64,000 nt of DNA from Novosphingobium subterraneum (lineage in GTDB: Bacteria; Pseudomonadota; Alphaproteobacteria; Sphingomonadales; Sphingomonadaceae): contig NZ_JRVC01000004.1 of the NCBI RefSeq assembly GCF_000807925.1, positions 1 to 64,000 of the forward strand. Reading direction: 5' to 3'. The notes below the pieces were generated by a model. It was not told the DNA's origin. It did not search any database and saw only the letters and a program-made list of their open reading frames with translations. Position 1 is the first letter of the stretch; every line of letters begins with the position of its first letter. This document shows positions 17,718 to 26,599 of the stretch, piece after piece. A program made the position numbers and the translations under genes.

Positions 17718-18944
17718 ATGGCGGGCGATTTGCTCGATGGTGTGACGAGCGATCCGGTGCGCATGGGCTGGATGCAAGGTTCGCCGCCGCCTGCCGACAA
17801 GATCCTGCTCGCCTCGCGCGCGGACCACATGCGGTTTCCGATGATCCGCTGGTCCTATTCCAACATGCGCCAGTTCGTGCCCTCGCGACGTGTGGCCGCG
17901 GGGGACGAGAGCAAGGCGCTTGAACGGGCAATTGACGAGGGGCTGGGGCAGATCCGTTTCGTACCGCTGAATGCGGATGAGCCGATGTCGCTGGAACAGT
18001 CGCTGACGCAGGCCTTCACCGATGGCATTCTGGTCCTGCACCGCGGCAAGGTGGTGTTCGAGCGCTGGTTCGGCGTGACCGGGCCGGAGACGAGGCATAT
18101 CGCCTTTTCGGTAACCAAGAGCTTCGTCGGAACGCTTGCCGAGATGCTGGTCGAGGAGGGCAGGCTTGATCCTGCGGCGCTGGCGTCGGATTACCTGCCG
18201 GAACTGACCGGGAGCGGGTTTGGCGATGCGACGGTGCGCCAGGTGCTGGACATGACCACCGCGCTCGATTTCTCCGAGGATTATGCCGATCCCAACTCTG
18301 GCATCGGGGCCTACAGTGCGGCTCTTGGGCTGACGCCGAGGCCGGTGGACTATGCCGGGCCGATTGATCTTGCGTCGTACCTGCCCCGCATCGGCAAGGC
18401 GGGTCAGCACGGGACAGGCTTCACCTATCGCACGCCCAATACCGAAGTGCTGGCGTGGATGATTGCGCGGATCGAGCGGAAGCACTTTGCCGAGGTGCTG
18501 TCGGAGCGGATCTGGCGGCCGCTGGGCATGCGGGGCGATGCCGACCTCATCGTGGACCAGGCGGGAACGGCCTTTGCCGGTGGCGGGTTGAACCTGAGGC
18601 TGGAGGACCTGGCGCGGTTTGGCGAGGCGATGCGCCTTGGCGGGCTGGGGGTCATTCCCGAAGCCGTGGTGCAGCGGGCGACGCATGGCGGAGAGCCGGC
18701 GCATTTCGACCGCAACCGCTATCCGCAACTGCCGGGTTGGAGCTATGGCAGCCAGTGGTGGATCAGCAACAACAACCGCGGCTGCTTCTCCGCGCGGGGC
18801 ATCCACGGGCAGACTCTGTGGGTCGATCCTGCAGCGGAAATGACGGTGGCACGATTCGCATCGCACCCCACAGCTGCCAATGGCGCCAACGATCCGCTGT
18901 CACTCCCGGCATGGGCTGCACTGGCCGAAGCATTAAGTTCCTGA
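17718..18944 (+). CDS. NylB-like serine hydrolase (class C beta-lactamase fold)
   Basis: This 408-residue protein has the S-x-x-K catalytic motif SVTK at residues 131-134 and a tyrosine motif FTYRTPNTEVLAWM, a form usual in 6-aminohexanoate-dimer-hydrolase-like proteins. The region HGQTLWVDP near the C terminus takes the place of the KTG triad. No signal peptide is seen, so it is probably cytoplasmic. GGGAGAAGG precedes the ATG. It lies 41 bases after nspC, apparently in the same transcript, so an amide or ester of a polyamine is a conceivable substrate, but this is inference only. Confidence 0.85.
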   Translation: MAGDLLDGVTSDPVRMGWMQGSPPPADKILLASRADHMRFPMIRWSYSNMRQFVPSRRVAAGDESKALERAIDEGLGQIRFVPLNADEPMSLEQSLTQAFTDGILVLHRGKVVFERWFGVTGPETRHIAFSVTKSFVGTLAEMLVEEGRLDPAALASDYLPELTGSGFGDATVRQVLDMTTALDFSEDYADPNSGIGAYSAALGLTPRPVDYAGPIDLASYLPRIGKAGQHGTGFTYRTPNTEVLAWMIARIERKHFAEVLSERIWRPLGMRGDADLIVDQAGTAFAGGGLNLRLEDLARFGEAMRLGGLGVIPEAVVQRATHGGEPAHFDRNRYPQLPGWSYGSQWWISNNNRGCFSARGIHGQTLWVDPAAEMTVARFASHPTAANGANDPLSLPAWAALAEALSS

Positions 18945-19056
18945 TTTTTCGCGATCTGTCTGGATTTGTTTCATTTTCCTGACAGGACTTTTGGGCAGCG
19001 TTATTTTCACTTGAGATTCATGCGCAGGGCCTTATTTACCCCCCTCTCGCTGCCCC

Positions 19057-20340
19057 ATGGGGACTTCCAAACCGCAAGGCAGCTTCGTTCAACGTTCCGT
19101 TTGGGGGTCCCTTGAGTTGCACATCCATCCTGACGCACTGGCTGTAGTTCGCGCCTCCGCGCCTGAACAACCCGCCATTTTGAACCGTCCGCACGCCGCC
19201 GCGCGCGCTGCCCGCTTCTTCGTCGAGAAGTTTCCGGGCAAGTCGCTGTATGCGGTGAAGGCGAATCCGTCGGCCGATCTGATCCGCATCCTGTGGGATT
19301 CGGGCGTAACGCACTATGACGTCGCCTCGATCGCGGAAGTGCGCCTGGTGCGCGAGACGCTGCCCGAGGCAGTGCTGTGCTTCATGCATCCGGTGAAGGC
19401 TCCGGCTGCGATCCGCGAAGCCTATCACACCTATGGCGTGCGAGTGTTCAGCCTCGATTCGATCGAGGAGCTGGAGAAGATCAAGGCTGCGACGGCAGAC
19501 TCGGAGGGCAACGTGCCCGAAGACCTGACGCTGTGCGTGCGCCTGCGCGTTTCGTCGGAATACTCGGAGCTGAGCCTCGCCTCGAAGTTCGGCTGCGATC
19601 TGGCCAATGCGGCAGAACTGCTCCAGGCGACCCGCCAGGTGGCGGACTCGCTGGGCGTGTGCTTCCATGTCGGCAGCCAGTCGATGAGCCCGCATGCCTA
19701 TGTGCAGGCGTTGGAGCGTGTGCGTGCCGCGATCGTCGATGCTTCGGTCCTTGTCGACATCATCGACGTGGGCGGTGGCTTCCCCTCGATCTACCCGGGC
19801 ATGGAACCGCCGCCGCTCGAAGACTACTTCGGCGTGATCGACCGTACCTATGAATCGCTGCCGGTTTCCTACTCGGCCGAACTGTGGTGCGAGCCGGGCC
19901 GTGCGCTGTGCGCGGAATACAACTCGATGATCGTGCGCGTCGAACGTCGCCGCGGCGCCGAGCTGTACATCAACGATGGCGCTTATGGCGCGCTGTTCGA
20001 CGCGGCCCATGTCGGCTGGCGCTTCCCCGTCCGCGTGCTGCGCGACGAGGTAGCGAACGATATCGACACCGAGATCGAGCTGGAGCCGTTCAGCTTCTAT
20101 GGCCCGACCTGCGACGACATGGACCACATGGAAGGTCCGTTCGAACTGCCGGTGGACATGAAGGTTGGCGATTACATCGAGATCGGCATGCTCGGCGCCT
20201 ATGGCGCGGCAATGAAGACCGCGTTCAACGGCTTCGGCGCCACGGAAGTGTTCGAAGTGACTGACGAGCCGATGTCGAGCCAGTATCGGGGCGATCGTCG
20301 CGATCCGCGCGTTTCGGACAACGTGGTCTCCCTGCGCTGA
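19057..20340 (+). CDS. Ornithine decarboxylase, PLP fold-type III
   Basis: This eukaryote-like decarboxylase makes putrescine from ornithine and feeds the spermidine genes 3-4 kb upstream. K68 in SLYAVKANPS holds PLP, VGSQ and GGGFPSIYPG bind its phosphate, CEPGRALCAE follows, and C352 in GPTCDDMD is the catalytic cysteine. The ATG at 19057 gives 427 residues; a TTG at 19117, preceded by GGGGG, would start closer to the usual family N terminus (LHIHPDALAVV). Some homologues also act on lysine. The AT-rich 112 bases upstream probably hold its promoter. Confidence 0.93.
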   Translation: MGTSKPQGSFVQRSVWGSLELHIHPDALAVVRASAPEQPAILNRPHAAARAARFFVEKFPGKSLYAVKANPSADLIRILWDSGVTHYDVASIAEVRLVRETLPEAVLCFMHPVKAPAAIREAYHTYGVRVFSLDSIEELEKIKAATADSEGNVPEDLTLCVRLRVSSEYSELSLASKFGCDLANAAELLQATRQVADSLGVCFHVGSQSMSPHAYVQALERVRAAIVDASVLVDIIDVGGGFPSIYPGMEPPPLEDYFGVIDRTYESLPVSYSAELWCEPGRALCAEYNSMIVRVERRRGAELYINDGAYGALFDAAHVGWRFPVRVLRDEVANDIDTEIELEPFSFYGPTCDDMDHMEGPFELPVDMKVGDYIEIGMLGAYGAAMKTAFNGFGATEVFEVTDEPMSSQYRGDRRDPRVSDNVVSLR

Positions 20341-20366
20341 TTGCCGGCGCGATTGAGCAAACAACG

Positions 20367-20398
20367 AAGGCCCCGCCGCGAGGTGGGGCCTTTCTCGT
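20367..20398 (+). terminator. Rho-independent terminator after ornithine decarboxylase
   Basis: AAGGCCCC-GCC pairs with GGT-GGGGCCTT around the tetraloop GCGA, and TCTCGTT follows. It separates the decarboxylase from the convergent DUF1232 gene. Confidence 0.8.
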
Positions 20399-20781
20399 TA
20401 CGGCTGTGCGAAGACGGCGCGATAGATGACTGCCGCGGCAACCAGCCACAGTACCATGACAGCGATGAGCCCGCCGGTTGAGCGTGGCTTGCCGACTGCG
20501 CTGGCACGTTCGCGCAGGTCCTGCATGAGCGGTGCGGGGATCATCCTGACGGCAAGCGCGATGCCAAGCGGCACGAGGATCACGTCGTCAAGATAGCCGA
20601 GGATCGGGATGAAATCGGGGATGAGGTCAATAGGGGACAGGGCATAGGCGGCGATGATGGCGGCGGCGACTTTAGCTGCAACCGGCACGCGCGGATCGCG
20701 CGCGGCAAGCCACAGGGCCACCACATCACACTTGATGCGCCGGGCCCATGCCTTGAGATCCTGGAGTGCCTTTACTGCCAC
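20398..20781 (-). CDS. YkvA/DUF1232 small membrane protein
   Basis: DUF1232 proteins are short, with the conserved stretch AAYALSPIDLIPDFIPILGYLDD, seen here in full over about residues 45-67. A hydrophobic C-terminal helix (GLIAVMVLWLVAAAVIYRAVF) suggests a membrane anchor. I chose GTG at 20781 (127 residues), since longer readings run into the nitroreductase gene; no good ribosome site is visible, so the start is uncertain. The molecular role of the family is not known. Confidence 0.8.
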   Translation of the reverse strand: MAVKALQDLKAWARRIKCDVVALWLAARDPRVPVAAKVAAAIIAAYALSPIDLIPDFIPILGYLDDVILVPLGIALAVRMIPAPLMQDLRERASAVGKPRSTGGLIAVMVLWLVAAAVIYRAVFAQP

Positions 20782-20818
20782 CAGCTCGAAGTAGGAGCGC
20801 GGGCCGCGGTTACAAGCT

Positions 20819-21502
20819 TCAGTCGAAGCCGACGAACCGGGCGGCTTCCTCCACGCTCTTGCGTTTGCTGACGACTGCATTGGCGGGGAATTCAGGATCG
20901 GGCCAGCCCAGCGCGACCGCTTTCATGATGACCTGATCGTCAGGGATGCCGGCATGTTCGCGCACGACCGGGGATTGCATGATGCCTTGCGAGTTGATCA
21001 CGCAGCCGAGGCCGCGCGACCATGCCGCGTTGACGAGTGCGGTGGTTACGGCGCCGCAGTCAAACGCAGTATCGTCGCTGCCGGATAGCTCACGGTCATA
21101 CGTGACGATAACGCAGACCGGTGCGTCGAACTGGCGGAAGCCGCGCAGCACCCAGTCCTGGCGCGCGGGCGCATCGTCGCGGGCAATGCCCATGGCGCCG
21201 AACAGCTGCTTGGCAACTTCGACCTGCCGGTCACGATGAACGCCGGCGAAGGGGTTGCCCTTGCGGAACTCGCGGCTGTCAGGCTCGCCTGCGAGGATGC
21301 GCTCGGTATTGCCTTGGCGAATTCGGTTGAGCGATTCGCCAGTGACGACATGGAAGTGCCAGGGCTGGGTGTTCATCGAACTGGGAGCGCGCATCGCCAG
21401 CGTGAGGATTTCCTCGATCAATGCGCGCGGCACCGGCTTGTCGAGATAGCCGCGGATCGACCGGCGACCGAGGACCACTTCGTCGTAGGACAGAACCGAC
21501 AT
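20819..21502 (-). CDS. Nitroreductase family FMN oxidoreductase
   Basis: This 227-residue protein has the nitroreductase opening RRSIRGYLDKPVP, the FMN contact APSSMNTQPWHFHVV (about residues 39-53), and the C-terminal ALGWPDPEFPAN pattern. Members reduce nitroaromatics, quinones or other acceptors with NAD(P)H and bind FMN as dimers. GGGAGAGTGC precedes the ATG. It is isolated from hemA by a strong terminator. Substrate unknown. Confidence 0.9.
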   Translation of the reverse strand: MSVLSYDEVVLGRRSIRGYLDKPVPRALIEEILTLAMRAPSSMNTQPWHFHVVTGESLNRIRQGNTERILAGEPDSREFRKGNPFAGVHRDRQVEVAKQLFGAMGIARDDAPARQDWVLRGFRQFDAPVCVIVTYDRELSGSDDTAFDCGAVTTALVNAAWSRGLGCVINSQGIMQSPVVREHAGIPDDQVIMKAVALGWPDPEFPANAVVSKRKSVEEAARFVGFD

Positions 21503-21569
21503 GCACTCTCCCGGCCTTTAATTGATCGGTTAAGGTTAGCGCCGGGGGCAGGAAAGGCAAGCCCAACGA

Positions 21570-21599
21570 AAAAGCCCTCCCGGTTGGGGAGGGCTTTTT
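21570..21599 (-). terminator. Rho-independent terminator of hemA
   Basis: On the minus strand AAAAAGCCCTCCCC pairs across a short loop with GGGAGGGCTTTTT, ending in a T-run, about 20 bases after the hemA stop. Confidence 0.85.
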
Positions 21600-21619
21600 G
21601 ACTTGCAGAAGCGCAAAGA

Positions 21620-22840
21620 TCAGGCCGCCTTCTGGATTTCCATTTCCATGCGCTGCCAGATCTCGACCAGCGCCTCGGTCAGCTCGTCCATCATCGCCTC
21701 GGTGTGCGAAGGGCCGGGGGTGAAGCGCAGGCGCTCCGTGCCGCGGGGGACGGTGGGGAAGTTGATCGGCTGGACGTAGACGCCGTATTCGGCGAGCAGG
21801 ATATCGCTGATCTTCTTGGCGCGGACCGGATCGCCGACCATCAGCGGCACGATATGCGTGGTCGAGGGCATGACCGGAAGGCCCGCGTCGGCAAAAGCCT
21901 TCTTCAGATAGGCTGCAGCGGCCTGCTGTCCTTCGCGTTCCTCGCTCGACGCCTTGAGGTGGCGGACCGAGGCGAGGACGCCTGCGACCAGCACCGGGGA
22001 AAGCGAGGTGGTGAAGATGAAGCCGGGGGCATAGGAGCGGATCACATCGATGATCTTGCGATCAGCCGCAATGTAGCCGCCCATGACGCCGAAGGCCTTG
22101 CCCAGCGTACCCTCGATGATGTCGATGCGGTGGGCAGCTTCGTCACGATCGGTGATGCCGCCGCCGCGCGGACCGTACATGCCGACAGCGTGGACCTCAT
22201 CGATGTAGGTCAGTGCGTTGTACTTCTCGGCAAGGTCGCAGATCGCGTGGATCGGGGCGACGTCACCGTCCATCGAATAGACCGATTCGAAAGCGATCAG
22301 CTTGGGCAGGGCGGGGTCCGTCTCTGCCAGAAGCTGTTCGAGATGCTCGACGTCGTTGTGACGGAACACCTTCTTTTCCGCGCCCGAATTGCGGATGCCC
22401 GCGATCATCGAAGCGTGGTTCAGCTCGTCCGAGAAGATCACGCAGCCGGGCAGGATCTTGGCCAACGTGGATAGCGTGGCGTCGTTCGAGACGTAGCCCG
22501 AGGTGAACAGCAGCGCGCCTTCCTTGCCGTGCAGGTCGGCCAGCTCTTCCTCAAGCTGGATGTGGTAGTGCGTGTTGCCACCGATGTTGCGCGTGCCGCC
22601 CGAGCCGGCGCCGACATTGTGCAGCGCCTCTTCCATCGCCTCGATCACCTTGGGGTGCTGGCCCATGGCGAGGTAATCGTTCGAGCACCACACCGTGATC
22701 GGCTTCGGGCCATTGTGTCCGGCAAAGCAGCGCGCATTGGGATAGGCGCCCTTGTTGCGCAGGATGTCGATGAAGACGCGGTAGCGACCTTCGGAGTGCA
22801 GACGCTCGATCGCAGAATCAAAAACCTGATCGTAATTCAC
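21620..22840 (-). CDS. hemA: 5-aminolevulinate synthase
   Basis: This enzyme condenses glycine and succinyl-CoA to 5-aminolevulinate, first step of the C4 heme route found in alphaproteobacteria. The 406-residue protein has the PLP lysine K248 in [10 protein letters not shown], the glycine-binding [12 protein letters not shown], and [17 protein letters not shown]. It starts with GTG after AAGGAG. The 140-base stretch upstream to the metallo-hydrolase gene shows no clear regulator site. Confidence 0.97.
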   Translation of the reverse strand: MNYDQVFDSAIERLHSEGRYRVFIDILRNKGAYPNARCFAGHNGPKPITVWCSNDYLAMGQHPKVIEAMEEALHNVGAGSGGTRNIGGNTHYHIQLEEELADLHGKEGALLFTSGYVSNDATLSTLAKILPGCVIFSDELNHASMIAGIRNSGAEKKVFRHNDVEHLEQLLAETDPALPKLIAFESVYSMDGDVAPIHAICDLAEKYNALTYIDEVHAVGMYGPRGGGITDRDEAAHRIDIIEGTLGKAFGVMGGYIAADRKIIDVIRSYAPGFIFTTSLSPVLVAGVLASVRHLKASSEEREGQQAAAAYLKKAFADAGLPVMPSTTHIVPLMVGDPVRAKKISDILLAEYGVYVQPINFPTVPRGTERLRFTPGPSHTEAMMDELTEALVEIWQRMEMEIQKAA

Positions 22841-22980
22841 CCCGCCGCTCCTTCCTGCAACGAAAGCGCATCCGCGCTCCCGAGGCCCGATCCCGTTGGG
22901 CCACCGGCGAATGGGCGGCTTCTACGCCTGTTCAAAACGCATTGCCAGCCTCATTTGGCATAACTGCCCGAAAGTCGGAG

Positions 22981-23898
22981 CTATTTGGTTGTCCTGGCCT
23001 TACGTAGTTCCGGCGCAAGCGTGATCCCATACTCCGGCCCCTTGGGCATCACCCATTCGGCGTCGTGGGAAGGGACGATCACGAGGCCTTCATGTTCTTT
23101 CTTCAGAGCCTTCAGCCCCTTCAGCCAGCCCATGACGGAGGAGCGGTCCTCAGGCACCAGCCAGTCCGCCAGGAGGCGCGAACGCGGCGTTGGAATCTCG
23201 ACATTGGCGGCGAGCGACGCGGTGTCTCCGGCGAAAATGTATTCCCGGCCCGAGGCGAGACGCACGTAGATCATTTCCGAGGCAGGAGTGTGCCCCGGCG
23301 TCTGGATCAGCACCACGCCCGGGGCAACTGCCTCGATCGCGGCGAACTTGCGCGGGGCGTGGAGCAGCCGGGCATTCTCGCGCCAGAGTGCGTTGATATT
23401 GCCCATCATGCCTTCAGAAACGACGGCTTTTCCTTCGATGCTCTTGAAGCGGGGGTGATCGAGGAATCCACCCACATGATCGATGTGCGCATGCGTGAAC
23501 AGGATCATCGCGGCACGATCCATCCACACGTTCACCAACTGCTGAGCCCGCGGGCTGTATGCCTCGAAGCCCATGCTGCGGGCGTCGACCTCCGAGATGC
23601 CCGGATCGATCACGATGCCGCCTTCGGGAGTCTCGATCCGCCATGCCGTGATGGCGCTGGTGATCTGTCGCAGGCCCGTGCCGGCAGCCAGCGCGGCACC
23701 GGGAACATCGCGCATTGCCACTGTGGCAAAGGTGATGGCCGTGGGCTTGTCGCCCTTCATGCCATCGGCCGCCTTGCGCAGTGCACCAAGGTCAATCCTG
23801 CGTGCCGGCACTTGCGGTCCGGCGTTCACCAGAAGCCAGTAATAGGCAAAGCCGAGAACTGCCAGCAGCACGATCATGAACTTGGAAATCTTGCCCAA
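22981..23898 (-). CDS. Membrane-anchored metallo-beta-lactamase fold hydrolase
   Basis: The metal-binding motif H-x-H-x-D-H is present as THAHIDHVGG (H136, H138, D140, H141), with PGHTPASEM and FAGDTAS later. A single hydrophobic helix (MIVLLAVLGFAYYWLLV) near the N terminus should anchor it, with the domain in the periplasm. I chose TTG at 23898 because GGGAGGA lies 7 bases before it; a TTG at 23928 overlaps the murI stop. About 305 residues. The substrate cannot be told; lactonase-like or other hydrolase roles are open. Confidence 0.85.
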   Translation of the reverse strand: MGKISKFMIVLLAVLGFAYYWLLVNAGPQVPARRIDLGALRKAADGMKGDKPTAITFATVAMRDVPGAALAAGTGLRQITSAITAWRIETPEGGIVIDPGISEVDARSMGFEAYSPRAQQLVNVWMDRAAMILFTHAHIDHVGGFLDHPRFKSIEGKAVVSEGMMGNINALWRENARLLHAPRKFAAIEAVAPGVVLIQTPGHTPASEMIYVRLASGREYIFAGDTASLAANVEIPTPRSRLLADWLVPEDRSSVMGWLKGLKALKKEHEGLVIVPSHDAEWVMPKGPEYGITLAPELRKARTTK

Positions 23899-23924
23899 GG
23901 CCTGTCCTCCCGGTCGTGCCTGCG

Positions 23925-24737
23925 TCAAAACGTCTCTATCCGATCAAGCCCGTGCCGCGCCAGAGCCCGACGCAGGGCCGCCACGTCTTCGCCATCGCGG
24001 GTGAACAGGGCAAGATCCGGCCCGGCGCGATGCCATGACTGGCCCTGCGTCAGGTAGGCAATGCGGCGGGCGATGCCATCCGAACCGTCCACGAATTGAA
24101 CGCCAGGCCCGAAGGCCTCGGCAAGTTCATCCTGCACCAGTGGAAAATGCGTGCAGGCAAGGACGACGGTATCGATCCGGTCGCCGCCGGGCATCTCTTT
24201 CAGCGCTTGTGCGGCGCGGCGGTAGATGGACGGATCGACCGTCTCGCCGCGCAGCTTGGCCTCCGCTGCAGCGACCAGTTCGGGCGCGCCATGGCGCAGG
24301 AGCAGCTTCTCGCTGGCAAACTCTGCCTCCAGTCGATCGACATAGGCCTGCCGGATCGTGGCAGCCGTGCCGAGCAGGCCGATGACGCCGGTTTTGGTCA
24401 TGGCCGCAGCGGGCTTGATCGCCGGTACGGTGCCGACGATGGGCACTTCCAGCACCTCGCGCACGGCGGCCAGCGCAATGGTCGAAGCGGTGTTGCAAGC
24501 GATGCACACCAGCCTCGGGCGGAGGCGCTCGGTCAGCCTGCCGAGCAGCCCGGAGACCCGCGCTGCGATCTGGGCCTCGGTCTTGTCGCCATAGGGCAGA
24601 CCGGCATTGTCTGCGACGTAGATCACCGGCGCAGCGGGCAGGACGTTCCGCACCTTCTTCAGCACGGAAAGCCCGCCCACGCCCGAATCGAACAGGAGCA
24701 GCGGAGCGGCGGCATCGGGTTGGGGAGAAGCGGTCAT
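23925..24737 (-). CDS. murI: Glutamate racemase
   Basis: MurI converts L- to D-glutamate for peptidoglycan. The protein of 270 residues from the ATG at 24737 has LLFDSGVGGLSV with catalytic-site D17, and the two catalytic cysteines C81 (CIACNTAST) and C195 (LACTHFPL). Longer readings upstream add a sequence without family resemblance and reach into the divergent plsY region. The next gene downstream starts just past its stop. Confidence 0.95.
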   Translation of the reverse strand: MTASPQPDAAAPLLLFDSGVGGLSVLKKVRNVLPAAPVIYVADNAGLPYGDKTEAQIAARVSGLLGRLTERLRPRLVCIACNTASTIALAAVREVLEVPIVGTVPAIKPAAAMTKTGVIGLLGTAATIRQAYVDRLEAEFASEKLLLRHGAPELVAAAEAKLRGETVDPSIYRRAAQALKEMPGGDRIDTVVLACTHFPLVQDELAEAFGPGVQFVDGSDGIARRIAYLTQGQSWHRAGPDLALFTRDGEDVAALRRALARHGLDRIETF

Positions 24738-24831
24738 CTGGCGGGCTTGTATCGGGAATGGCGATAAAATGGAAAGTGGCCTCTTTCGCTTTTGTGGAGG
24801 GACAGGATATGAGCGGGGCGTGGAAACGCTC

Positions 24832-25401
24832 ATGCCCCTGCTCGTCGGCTATCTGCTTGGCTCCGTGCCTTTCGGCCTCGTCCTTACGCGATTGACCGGG
24901 GGTGGCGATCTGCGCGCCATCGGTTCAGGGAACATCGGGGCGACTAACGTGCTGCGCACCGGCAAGAAGGGCGTCGCCGCAGCAACGCTCCTGCTCGACA
25001 TGGGCAAGGGGCTGGCGGCGGTGCTGCTGGCTCGCCACCTCTGGCCGGGAAGCGAGCCGCTGGCAGCGCTTGCCGCCGTGCTCGGCCATTGCTTCCCGGT
25101 CTGGTTGAAGTTCAAGGGCGGCAAGGGCGTGGCGACGATGATGGGCGTGTCGCTGGGGCTCGCCTGGCCGATCGGCCTTGCTTATGCAGTGGTCTGGCTC
25201 GGCGTGCTCTTCGCCAGCCGCATTTCGTCGCTGGGCGGGATGAGCGCCGCTCTTGCTGCTCCGGCTGCAGCGCTGCTTCTGGGCTGCACCGCGTACGCTC
25301 CCGTCCTGGCGCTGCTGGCGCTGCTTGTCCTGTTTCTGCACCGCGAGAACATTGCCCGCCTCCGCGCCGGGACCGAGCCCAGGGTCGGCAGCAAGAAGTG
25401 A
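24832..25401 (+). CDS. plsY: Glycerol-3-phosphate acyltransferase PlsY
   Basis: PlsY uses acyl-phosphate to acylate glycerol-3-phosphate, first step of phospholipid synthesis, in the inner membrane. The ATG at 24832 gives 189 residues starting MPLLVGYLLGSVPFG as in the family; GTG at 24820 is an alternative. Motifs are GSGNIGATNVLR and FKGGKGVATMMG, with five or so hydrophobic helices. Its TGA overlaps the GTG start of dprA. Confidence 0.94.
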   Translation: MPLLVGYLLGSVPFGLVLTRLTGGGDLRAIGSGNIGATNVLRTGKKGVAAATLLLDMGKGLAAVLLARHLWPGSEPLAALAAVLGHCFPVWLKFKGGKGVATMMGVSLGLAWPIGLAYAVVWLGVLFASRISSLGGMSAALAAPAAALLLGCTAYAPVLALLALLVLFLHRENIARLRAGTEPRVGSKK

Positions 25402-26513
25402 GCGCGGCGGCTGAAGCCACCCTCTCTCGCGACGAGGCCTTCGCCCGCATCCGCCTGCTGCGTTCGCCTAATATCGGACCGGTCAGCTACACCCAGTTGC
25501 TGCGCCGCTTCGGCACGGCCAGCGCCGCACTAGAGGCTTTGCCTGATCTGGCAGCGCGGGGCGGGGCGCCCTACCGTCCGGCTGCCATCGACCGTGTTGA
25601 GCGCGAGATCGCTTTGGTGCGCAAGGCCGGAGCCCGCTACCTGTTCCATGACGGGCCGGATTATCCCGTTCTGTTGGCCGAGCTCGAAAGCCCTCCGCCA
25701 ATCCTGACGGTCCGGGGAGACGTGGCGCTGCTGCAGCGGCCTTCGGTTGCCGTGGTCGGGGCGCGCAATGCCTCGGCCGCCGCGGTGAAGCTATCGCGCG
25801 ACTTTGCCACTGCTCTGGCCGGCCAAGGGTACGCCGTGATCTCCGGGCTGGCGCGCGGGATCGATGCGGCAGCCCATCGCGGCGCGCTGGCAGGCATGGA
25901 GCATGGCGGCGGTACGGTCGGCGTGATCGCCAGCGGGATCGACATCAGCTATCCGCCCGAGAACGCCGAGCTGCAGGAACAGGTGGCCTGTGAGGGGCTG
26001 CTCATCGCGGAAATGCCGCCGGGCACCGAACCGCTCGCCCGCCACTTTCCGCATCGCAATCGCATCATCGCCGGGCTGGCCACCGGGACACTGGTGGTGG
26101 AAGCCGCGCCGAAATCCGGTTCGTTGATCACGGCGCGACTGGCGGCAGAGGCGGGACGCGAGGTCATGGCCATTCCCGGATCGCCGCTGGACAGCCGTTC
26201 GCACGGCTGCAACCAGCTGATCCGGGAAGGGGCAATTCTGGTGCAAAGGCATGAAGATGTGGTGGAACTGCTGGTCGGCTTCAACGGTCAGCCGCGTTCG
26301 AGCTTCCGTGAGAAGGCTCCGGCCTACGAGGCTGCACTCGAAGACGAGGCTGCGGATATTGCCAGCCTGCTGACGCTGGCTCCGGTAGCGGTGGACGAAC
26401 TGATCCGCCAGAGCGGCGCGAGTGCAGGCGCGGTGCAAATGGCATTGCTCGAACTGGAACTGGCGGGCAGGCTGGTTCGTCACGCAGCAGGGCGGGTAAG
26501 CCTAATGTCCTGA
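25398..26513 (+). CDS. dprA: DNA-processing protein DprA
   Basis: DprA loads RecA onto incoming single-stranded DNA in natural transformation. Starting at the GTG that overlaps the plsY stop gives 371 residues with an N-terminal helix-hairpin part, the Rossmann DNA-binding core VVGARNASAAAVKLSR, GLARGIDAAAHRGAL and NRIIAGLA, and a C-terminal winged-helix-like domain (about 310-371). dprA is kept in most bacteria, so it does not prove competence. plsY-dprA-topA is a frequent alphaproteobacterial order. Confidence 0.95.
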   Translation: MSAAAEATLSRDEAFARIRLLRSPNIGPVSYTQLLRRFGTASAALEALPDLAARGGAPYRPAAIDRVEREIALVRKAGARYLFHDGPDYPVLLAELESPPPILTVRGDVALLQRPSVAVVGARNASAAAVKLSRDFATALAGQGYAVISGLARGIDAAAHRGALAGMEHGGGTVGVIASGIDISYPPENAELQEQVACEGLLIAEMPPGTEPLARHFPHRNRIIAGLATGTLVVEAAPKSGSLITARLAAEAGREVMAIPGSPLDSRSHGCNQLIREGAILVQRHEDVVELLVGFNGQPRSSFREKAPAYEAALEDEAADIASLLTLAPVAVDELIRQSGASAGAVQMALLELELAGRLVRHAAGRVSLMS

Positions 26514-26599
26514 GCCTTGCCCAACCATCCGCTTGACGAACCGCGAAGCCAATCCCCACCCTCGCGCGTACGTACACGTAAGGACTGCTTTTCATCGCC

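Noticed and set aside
25089-25397. Extended dprA start inside plsY
   Set aside because: The extension is a shadow of plsY; the GTG overlapping the plsY stop fits the family N terminus.
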